A DNA stretch of 64,000 bases from Muricoccus harenae (GTDB taxonomy: Bacteria > Pseudomonadota > Alphaproteobacteria > Acetobacterales > Acetobacteraceae): assembly GCF_009848505.1 (NCBI RefSeq), contig NZ_WWDL01000024.1, positions 1-64,000 of the forward strand, in the 5' to 3' direction. The position numbers and the translations under genes were made by a program. The notes under the pieces are model-generated. The model did not search any database. It had not been told where the DNA came from and was given only the letters and a program-made list of their open reading frames with translations. Shown one piece after another: positions 7,991 to 14,652 of the stretch (position 1 is the first letter of the stretch; each line of letters starts with the position of its first letter).

Positions 7991-10327
7991 TCACGTGTTC
8001 CCGGCGGCAGGGTTCCAGGGCTCTCTCTCAGCCGCGTCCGATTTCTCTCCGAGGAAGGCCACCCTCTGGCCCTCGGACGGCATCAGTTTCTCGGAATGCA
8101 GGGTGCCCTGAAGCCTCCCTCGTTCGTGACGGTAGACCCCGGTGTGCAGGCGGCTGCCGCCGAAATTGAAATCGCCCACGCTGCACCCGCTGCGGCCGTA
8201 GGCGTTCTTCTCGCCCGCAACGATCCAGACAGCAGCCAGCCCGTCACGTTCGAGCATCCTCAGGAAGGCCTCGCGATCAACGAGGGCGGCCGAGGGCCCC
8301 TCCTCAGCGATCGAGGGATCGAGGAAAACGATCCGGCCGTCGGGGCCGAGATACGTCGGCCGACTCCCGTTCGCGAGGCGAGCATCGAGAGCCTGCAGGA
8401 GCCACGCGTTCGGAAGTCTGAAACGCATAGTGTCATCAAACGAGTAATCGTAGCCCCCGCGCTCGGCGACGTACTCGATCGAGGGGCGCCGAATCCGTAT
8501 GGACTTCGGATCGAACTTACGCGGTAGATCCATCCAGTCTTCGATGTGGGACCAAGCGGGGTGCCAGGGATGCTCGCCCAGGAATTGTCCGTAAGCACTG
8601 TCGTGTCCTGGGAGGGAATGCGGGTCGGTCAGGGAGTGGCCGCCTAAGGCTCGAGCAAGGCGGGCGGTGTCCGACTTCCTGCAGACGATGCACCTCACCC
8701 GGTACCACGTCTCCTGCTGGGTGTGACGTCGACCCCCGACTCTCGGCGCACGCCGGTACTCCGTAAAGGTGTCGAGCACGAGCCAGCGGCGGCCAGATGG
8801 GTCCGCGACCTCAATCAGGGAGGGGTCGTTCAGCAGGCCGCCGTCGTGCTCAATCCACGCCATGCGCTCCGTAGGCGACAGGTACGGGAGCGGCGGGCGG
8901 GGCGCCGCCCACCAGCACTTCGGGTTCGTGTGCATTGCATGGGTAGCCCTCAGGACAAGCGAGGGGTCGATATCCCTTGCTCCGACTTGCCAGGGGCCGA
9001 CGTAGCGGCTTCCCTTGTCTGCCCATGCGTCATCGATGAACGCGACGTTGTCCGAAAGGCGAGCGAGCAGTTCGTGAAGCGCGATCCACTGGTATTTCTT
9101 ACCTAGGCGCTCGATGCGATGGTCCATGCGGCCCTGGTGGGGAGCGAAGTGTTGCTCAAATGCCGAGAAGCGTTCCGGCGTCCAGCCAAGTTCATGCGCG
9201 CGCCAGCAGATCCAGCGTGATGCCCATGTGAGGTCGAAGGTCGCAGCGGTCGAGCGGGGTCTACCTGGAACTCCGCACTCCATCGCCGTGGGGCCGCCAT
9301 GCTCCCGAAAGGTGTCGCGATCCTCAGCCTTCAACGTCTCATGAAGGGCGGCAGCCTTCCCTTTGAGCTCTTCCTTCATAGGTCCGCCCTGATCCATGGC
9401 GACAATTAGAATGTGGAGGTATTCACCCAACGCCTTCATCTGCTCGCCTGTCGCTCGCGTTGCAAACTCCTCAAGCCATTCGTGAAAGAGCTCGGGATGC
9501 GTCGGCGCATGGCCGTCGGCGCGTGCGGGCGCGACCCCGAAGCTCCCGACACGGTAGCTGACGATGTACCGACCGAAGTCACCGAACTCACCCGTCGATT
9601 GGACGATGCTGTCCCGATAGACTCCGGTCTTTCCCTCCTCAACGTATCCCTCGATCACCTCCTTCGAATGCCGCTCTAGCGGCCAGCGGCTGCCGTATGG
9701 GGGGGCAGCATCGTCGGCGTGCACCCCGAAAGGCAGCGCACCCCGGTAAGCCGCGAGCGCGACGATGCCTCGGGCGTAATCCCGCGACAGGAGGTGGGTC
9801 GGGCACGACGGAGGCTTGAGGAGGTTCAGAGCCGTTCCGGCAAGCCGCTCCAAGCCGTCGGATCGTGGTGCGAGCATGCCCGCTCCATAAGCGGCACAGA
9901 GTACGCGTTCGACGACGTAAGGGTCGCCCAGTTCGCGGAAGTGTTCCACGAGCTCAGCCGCGAGGGAGAGCCGGGGTGCGAGGAAGGCGGAAAGCGCCTT
10001 CGTCGCCCGGTCTCGGAGTTGCCGATGCGAGGTACTAAACGTCCAGGCGAGGGCGATCGCAGTGAGGCGGGCGCGATCGGCTTCGATCTCCTCGCCCGCC
10101 GCGTCGGTCGCCCATTCGAGGAGAACGTGGAGCGGATCGTCGGGGCCTCCCCACTCGAAACGTCGTGAGAGGCCCACGGACCAGACGGCGTCACGATCCG
10201 GCATCGTGAGACCGCGAAGCCAACCGTCGAGGTGCATTGCGTTGAAGCGGTTCTCCGGCTCCGAGGCAATTAGGAGGCGCGTCTGGAGGTAGAAGTCGCC
10301 ATCGTCTGTTCGCGACGCCTGCCGCAC
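7991..10327 (-). CDS. C-terminal part of a split Avs/STAND-type protein (sensor half)
   Basis: This 778-residue frame begins at a GTG but is in phase with the upstream 10361-12469 frame. Only the TGA at 10361-10363 and twelve sense codons separate them, and those codons (QESFSARTLELV) read as natural protein. It is thus the downstream half of one protein of about 1500 residues. The N-terminal third has helical-repeat character (RLLIASEPENRFNAMHLDG), as expected of STAND sensor domains. The distal part (IVFLDPSIAEEGPSAALVDREAF and GRSGCSVGDFNFGG) is not recognised. By family logic this half would recognise the trigger. As a separate protein, it may or may not be made. Confidence 0.75.
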   Translation of the reverse strand: MRQASRTDDGDFYLQTRLLIASEPENRFNAMHLDGWLRGLTMPDRDAVWSVGLSRRFEWGGPDDPLHVLLEWATDAAGEEIEADRARLTAIALAWTFSTSHRQLRDRATKALSAFLAPRLSLAAELVEHFRELGDPYVVERVLCAAYGAGMLAPRSDGLERLAGTALNLLKPPSCPTHLLSRDYARGIVALAAYRGALPFGVHADDAAPPYGSRWPLERHSKEVIEGYVEEGKTGVYRDSIVQSTGEFGDFGRYIVSYRVGSFGVAPARADGHAPTHPELFHEWLEEFATRATGEQMKALGEYLHILIVAMDQGGPMKEELKGKAAALHETLKAEDRDTFREHGGPTAMECGVPGRPRSTAATFDLTWASRWICWRAHELGWTPERFSAFEQHFAPHQGRMDHRIERLGKKYQWIALHELLARLSDNVAFIDDAWADKGSRYVGPWQVGARDIDPSLVLRATHAMHTNPKCWWAAPRPPLPYLSPTERMAWIEHDGGLLNDPSLIEVADPSGRRWLVLDTFTEYRRAPRVGGRRHTQQETWYRVRCIVCRKSDTARLARALGGHSLTDPHSLPGHDSAYGQFLGEHPWHPAWSHIEDWMDLPRKFDPKSIRIRRPSIEYVAERGGYDYSFDDTMRFRLPNAWLLQALDARLANGSRPTYLGPDGRIVFLDPSIAEEGPSAALVDREAFLRMLERDGLAAVWIVAGEKNAYGRSGCSVGDFNFGGSRLHTGVYRHERGRLQGTLHSEKLMPSEGQRVAFLGEKSDAAEREPWNPAAGNT

Positions 10328-10360
10328 GAGCTCGAGCGTCCTCGCGCTGAAGGATTCCTG

Positions 10361-12469
10361 TCATCGCCAGAGCAGGCTGCGCCTGAAGCCGCGCCAGCAA
10401 GGGTGACCGAGAGGGAGGCCTTCGACGAGGTCGGGTAACTCGCGACCGGCCTGCTCGGGAACCTGGACAGCCAAAGCCTCGATGAGGCCGCTCAGGGCAA
10501 AGGCATCGTCTCCGCGGATGATCGAACCGAGCGGCGTATTCGGAGCGAAGCTCGCAGCAGGATCCTCGGTAAGGTGTTCGTCAAGGAGCCGCCTAGCGCC
10601 TAGGTGGTCGGTCAAACGCTCGAAGGTGAATCGGACGTGGTCGGATGCGTCCTCATCGGGGCCGGATGGCTCAACGGTAATCAAGCCCTCGTTCTCGAAC
10701 AGCGTCAGGAGATCCTCGTCGGCCCTTCCGTTCGACGATCTTACTCCTTCTGTGATCGCGTGCGCGTCCACAAATGGGACAGAGTTATTGCCGCGCGCGA
10801 CGACCTCTAGCGTCAGGGCCTCAAGCGCCTTCCGGGGCAGCTTCAGCCTCGGTGAAAGGTCCAGCCGGCGTTCGATCGAGGCAGTCACGGCCCTGAGGTA
10901 GAAATCGAGCACCTGGGTGATACCGCGCAGGCCACGTGGCATCACCTTGCTGCCCTCCCGGTCGAGCAGGTCACAACAGGACTTCAGGAAGAGGGGATTG
11001 TTGAACTCGGGGGAAAAGTAGGGGGCGCCTGGCCTAACGATCCCACGTCCTGCGAGGTATGCGGCCGCTGCCTGTCCATCGGTCCCCGCGAACCCGACAT
11101 GCTCCACCCGGGGTATTCTGTCCTCGGGAAGGGACTCCTCGAAGTACGGCAGGTAGGTCGTCCGGCATGATAGGACGATCCCGATGTGCTGGTAGGAGCG
11201 AGCCGTCTGGAGAAAGCCGGCGACCGTATCGCGCCAGTGCGTCAGGCCCGGGCGCTCGTTGATACCGTCCACGAGGATGAGTGCGCGACGCCCCGTGGCC
11301 TCGGCCGCCGCGTCCAAGGCGCCGAGAACCGTATCGCGGGCGAGGTGGCCAAGGCCAAGTCGCTGTTGGAGCCACGTCCAGGGCTCGTCTCCTGAAAAGC
11401 GGTTCCCTAGGAGGAGGAGGGCAGGGCTCCCGGAGCGGAGTTGATCCGCGACCATGTCGGCCAGGAGATGGGACTTCCCTGCACCTGCTTCGCCGCAGAG
11501 AACGACCGAGGCCGTGTTGGTCAGCCGCATAAGAGGACCATCCGCGACCTCTTTCAAATCGTCGACGGCATCCGAGATCCGGAAGAGCTCGGAGCGAGCC
11601 GAACTCGCCGGGTCCGATATCGAACCCTTCTTCACGCCAGGAGCGACCCTACTGATCCAGTCGTGGAGAGTTCGGATCGCCGCGGCCATGGCGGCTGCAC
11701 CCCTGGAGACATCCTGCCACGGCAAAGGGTCGGCTGGGCGGGCACCGACGATCCGCTCCAGGTCGGCGAGGATCGGCCGAGCGAGCGCGAGGATATCGAC
11801 GGGGACGGCCGATTCTGTCACACACCCGAGGCGGGTCATCGCATTGGCTGCTGCCTGCCCCTTCTCGTCCAGGCGGTCAGCGAGCGCCGCGGCTTCGCGG
11901 GCGACCAGCGGGTCGCGGGCGAAGGCGAGGAGTTTGCTGCGGATGGGAAGGTTGACGTCCGTTTCCGGGGAGTATCGCGCTCCCAGGTCGGCCGCCGCGC
12001 GGGCGAATTGCCGTCCGAACCAATCCGGGGAGAGGACAGTCTCGTCGAACCAGTAGAGCCGGCGTCCGGCGTGGTGTGGATCGTCGCGTGTTAGGCGGTC
12101 GGTCAGCTGGGACGCTCCCCAGAGCTCGATCAGGAGCGGCTTCTTTCCACCACCTCGGGCGGTCGACCACTTCTGCACCCACTCCTGCCAGCGTTTAAGC
12201 TGCGTCTGGGACTTGCCGACGCGGCTATCGCTCAGGTCGACCGGAAGGCAGACGACGTACCTCTTTAGGCGCTGGTGGCGCTCCAAGGCGTTAGTGATTG
12301 ACTTGTCCAGCTGCTGGATCTGCGACGTACTGAACTCGTCGAAGAACTTGGCCTGCCAGCCTACCTCCGTGCCGTCGGGCTCGGCCCGGTAGCACTCCAC
12401 CCCAGCATCCCCGCCCGGCCCCTTGCGGAAGAACCGCGAGCCATCCGGGCTCTTCTCCAAGGCAGCCAA
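10361..12469 (-). CDS. N-terminal part of a split Avs/STAND NTPase with Mrr-like nuclease
   Basis: This half has 702 residues from the TTG at 12469. The N-terminal PD-(D/E)xK nuclease-like motif is FRKGPGGDAGVECY followed by GWQAKFF, as in the Mrr-type effectors of Avs antiphage STANDs. The linker ARYSPETDVNLPI precedes the NTPase, with Walker A GEAGAGKS at about 326-333 and Walker B LILVDGINE at about 397-405. The frame ends at an in-frame TGA and continues as 7991-10327. In-frame sequence upstream of the TTG (FAFEELCCQLA) still looks coding, so the true N-terminus is longer. No ATG/GTG is in phase before the stop at 12533-12535. Confidence 0.8.
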   Translation of the reverse strand: MAALEKSPDGSRFFRKGPGGDAGVECYRAEPDGTEVGWQAKFFDEFSTSQIQQLDKSITNALERHQRLKRYVVCLPVDLSDSRVGKSQTQLKRWQEWVQKWSTARGGGKKPLLIELWGASQLTDRLTRDDPHHAGRRLYWFDETVLSPDWFGRQFARAAADLGARYSPETDVNLPIRSKLLAFARDPLVAREAAALADRLDEKGQAAANAMTRLGCVTESAVPVDILALARPILADLERIVGARPADPLPWQDVSRGAAAMAAAIRTLHDWISRVAPGVKKGSISDPASSARSELFRISDAVDDLKEVADGPLMRLTNTASVVLCGEAGAGKSHLLADMVADQLRSGSPALLLLGNRFSGDEPWTWLQQRLGLGHLARDTVLGALDAAAEATGRRALILVDGINERPGLTHWRDTVAGFLQTARSYQHIGIVLSCRTTYLPYFEESLPEDRIPRVEHVGFAGTDGQAAAAYLAGRGIVRPGAPYFSPEFNNPLFLKSCCDLLDREGSKVMPRGLRGITQVLDFYLRAVTASIERRLDLSPRLKLPRKALEALTLEVVARGNNSVPFVDAHAITEGVRSSNGRADEDLLTLFENEGLITVEPSGPDEDASDHVRFTFERLTDHLGARRLLDEHLTEDPAASFAPNTPLGSIIRGDDAFALSGLIEALAVQVPEQAGRELPDLVEGLPLGHPCWRGFRRSLLWR

Positions 12470-12504
12470 CTGGCAGCAGAGCTCCTCGAAAGCGAAGCGG
12501 CGAT

Positions 12505-12511
12505 CCCCCCC
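12505..12511 (-). other. G7 homopolymer at the likely start of the STAND gene
   Basis: On the minus strand ATG (513-511) begins in a run of seven G. With one more G, this ATG would be in frame with the GDRRFAFEELCC coding stretch of the STAND protein. As written it is out of frame by one. This is either a frameshift that silences the gene, a length-variable tract, or a sequencing error. Confidence 0.45.
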
Positions 12512-12535
12512 ATGTGGGCGAGTTTTCAGCAGTTA

Positions 12536-13083
12536 ATGCCGGCCATCAGCGACGCTCGCCTTCCGAGGACGATTCACTTGGGTACGCCCAAGTGCGAGCC
12601 GCCCGAGGCACGTTCAAACGTCGAGACGCCCCTCTCATCCCGGGACCGGCCTCCTTGGCCTGACCACATCGGCTTCACGTCGTGCCGTTGCCAGAGCACG
12701 GGATCACCGGATCACCGGATCACCGGATCACTCAGGGCTACGTAGCTCGTGACTTCAATAAGTATCCGCATCCGGGAAGGGAAGCCCGACGTTGCTGGAG
12801 TTGTTGTTCGCGAGGGCTACCGCGAGGAGGCAATGGATGCTGTCGAGGGTAACGGCAATGACGCAACGTATACCGTCGCGGGTGATCGAGCTCTCAGCGA
12901 GCGAAGCCTCCGCGGCGCGGATGCCGACGGGCGGCTGGCGCAGGTGCGAGGCGTGGACGTCGTGGAATTTCGCAATGATCTGATCGCCTCGTTGGCTCGG
13001 TCAAGATCACGCGTACCGCCACGAGGCGGCAAATAGTGAACAGCAACGGCGCTTTCTGCATCCAGGCGCGCTACACCTGCTGA
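12536..13083. other. 548-bp intergenic region between STAND gene and nuclease gene
   Basis: The divergent upstream regions of the STAND gene (minus) and thermonuclease gene (plus) lie here. A plus-strand frame at 12749-13036 (95 codons) has a fairly normal composition but no motif I recognise. I leave it uncalled. An 8-bp tandem repeat lies at 12701-12731. Confidence 0.4.
12701..12731 (+). repeat. Tandem GGATCACC repeat (3.9 copies)
   Basis: Three perfect copies and one 7-base copy of GGATCACC lie at 12701, 12709, 12717 and 12725. They fall in the region upstream of the STAND gene. The same octamer occurs in the hairpin at 7337. Confidence 0.85.
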
Positions 13084-13554
13084 ATGCTCCTCCGTACCTT
13101 GCTGCTCGTCTTCGCTCTCACGTCTTCAGCCCTCGCGGAGGAGCTGCGCGGCCGGGTCGTGGGCATCACAGATGGCGATACGCTGACGTTGCTCACGCCT
13201 GAGCGGCAAGAGGTCAAGATCCGCCTGGCCGAGATCGACACGCCCGAGAGCCGCCAGCCTTACGGCACACGTGCCCGGCAGGCGCTGTCCGACCTCGCCT
13301 TCCAACGCGACGTGCTTATCAATATTATTGATACCGACCGCTACGGGCGGAGGGTGGGACGCATTTACGCGGACCGGGTGGATGTGAATGCCGAAATGGT
13401 CCGCCGTGGTGCAGCGTGGGTCTATCGGCGTTACAGCCGAGACCCGTCGCTGCTGGCGCTAGAGGAAGAGGCCCGACAGGCACGGCGCGGCGTCTGGGCT
13501 CTGTCGGAAAGCGAGCGTACGCCACCTTGGGAGTGGCGGCGGGAGCGACGGTAG
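13084..13554 (+). CDS. Secreted thermonuclease (staphylococcal nuclease homologue)
   Basis: A 156-residue protein with a clear Sec signal peptide (LLRTLLLVFALTSSALA, cleavage near residue 18) and one SNase domain. The calcium/catalytic residues are visible: Asp in GITDGDTL, Arg and Asp/Glu in IRLAEIDTPE, and Arg in DRYGRRVGRI. It would cleave DNA or RNA in the periplasm or outside the cell. It is a stand-alone gene between two defence-like loci and converges with the end of the motor operon. A role in degrading incoming DNA is inference; such nucleases also occur as scattered accessory genes. Confidence 0.9.
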   Translation: MLLRTLLLVFALTSSALAEELRGRVVGITDGDTLTLLTPERQEVKIRLAEIDTPESRQPYGTRARQALSDLAFQRDVLINIIDTDRYGRRVGRIYADRVDVNAEMVRRGAAWVYRRYSRDPSLLALEEEARQARRGVWALSESERTPPWEWRRERR

Positions 13555-13626
13555 TCCAGAAGCGCTGGCGCCTCCCTCTTATGTTTCGGGTGCCCTGTGG
13601 GCCAATCGAGTATTTGTGGATTTTGC

Positions 13627-13644
13627 CACGCCGCCACCGGCGTG
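13627..13644. terminator. Hairpin between convergent genes
   Basis: CACGCCG (13627-13633), loop CCAC, CGGCGTG (13638-13644), a perfect 7-bp stem. It lies between the thermonuclease stop (13554) and the end of the minus-strand motor operon (13660). It could serve both strands. No strong U-run is present. Confidence 0.4.
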
Positions 13645-13659
13645 CGGCCCCGCTGAGGT

Positions 13660-14649
13660 CTAGCGCGCGCCTCCGGCCTCAGAGGAACCGTTGGAGAACT
13701 GCCTTACCCTCTCGCGGAGGACGTCAAGGTCCGGGGCACCGGGTGCCGCGAGGAGGAAGCGCACTTCGATACGCCGATTAGCAGCGAGGTCCTCCTCCCG
13801 GTCACTGACTCGTCCCGGTACCGGTCTGTCGGGCCCATAACCCGAGACACCCATCAGCGGCACGCCCGCTGCGTTCCTGAGTTCCCAGAGTTCCGGTCGC
13901 ACCGCCTGGAGCGCGGCGTAGGTGTTGAGCGCACGGTTAGCTGACAACTCGTAGTTCCCGTCGCGCTCCCCCGTGCCAAGCCGCCGTCGGTCAGTGTGCC
14001 CCTCGATGAAGACTGCGTCGATCACCGGGGCACCGACGCCGACGCAATCCGCACGCGCCTCGGCGCTGGCTGCGAAGCACGGGAGGATGGTTGCTAGGGC
14101 GTCGGCAAGCGCACGGACCGCCTCGCGCGCCGGACCGCCGGCTGGGAGATCGGAGCGTCCCGACGCGTACAGGATGCGGTCTGAGAGGCGGAGGACGCCC
14201 GTGCGGGCGTCGAGGGTTACAGGGACGCCTCGACGCTCCAGCGCGTCCTGCAGGGAGGATAGGAGGGCCGTCCGGAGAGCTCGCGCCCTGCCGAGTGCCT
14301 CATCCAGACGACGGACCTCTACTCCCAAGCCCTCGCTCACCTCGGCGCGCAACGCTGCTACCTCCACTTGGGCGGCGCGCCTCATCGCCTCAAGCTCCGC
14401 CTCGACCTGCACCCGCCGCGCCTCTAGCGCCTCGGCCGTACGCCGCACCATATCCAGCTCTGCCTCCCGCGCGACGCGGTGCTCTTCCGCCTCGGCCCGC
14501 TGGCGCTCCGCCTCGCCCGTAGCCGTCGCAAGATGCAGGGCAAATGCAAACAACGCGACGATGAAGACAAACAGCAATCCAGCCATGAGGTCCGAAACGG
14601 AGACGAGGTATCCCTCCGGCTCCTCCTCAATGTTAGCCTTACCCCGCAT
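13660..14649 (-). CDS. MotB/ZorB-like stator with OmpA peptidoglycan-binding domain
   Basis: A 329-residue inner-membrane protein. A short cytoplasmic N-terminus leads into one TM helix (LMAGLLFVFIVALFAFAL, about 20-40) with an Asp just at its start (VSVSDLM), the position of the ion-carrying Asp in MotB/ZorB/TolR-type proteins. A coiled coil (about 45-120) follows, then an OmpA-like domain (about 150-310) with IEGHTDRRR, NYELSANRALNTY and NRRIEVRF. It should bind peptidoglycan and pair with the MotA-like protein encoded 3 bp upstream. It is the last gene of the operon. Flagellar MotB is unlikely because the partner and neighbours are not flagellar. Confidence 0.88.
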   Translation of the reverse strand: MRGKANIEEEPEGYLVSVSDLMAGLLFVFIVALFAFALHLATATGEAERQRAEAEEHRVAREAELDMVRRTAEALEARRVQVEAELEAMRRAAQVEVAALRAEVSEGLGVEVRRLDEALGRARALRTALLSSLQDALERRGVPVTLDARTGVLRLSDRILYASGRSDLPAGGPAREAVRALADALATILPCFAASAEARADCVGVGAPVIDAVFIEGHTDRRRLGTGERDGNYELSANRALNTYAALQAVRPELWELRNAAGVPLMGVSGYGPDRPVPGRVSDREEDLAANRRIEVRFLLAAPGAPDLDVLRERVRQFSNGSSEAGGAR

Positions 14650-14652
14650 TCG

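Noticed and set aside
7620-8111. 163-codon plus-strand frame in the region after the AAA ATPase gene
   Set aside because: It overlaps the 3' end of the STAND gene, and its translation has no motif and strong Arg/Pro bias.
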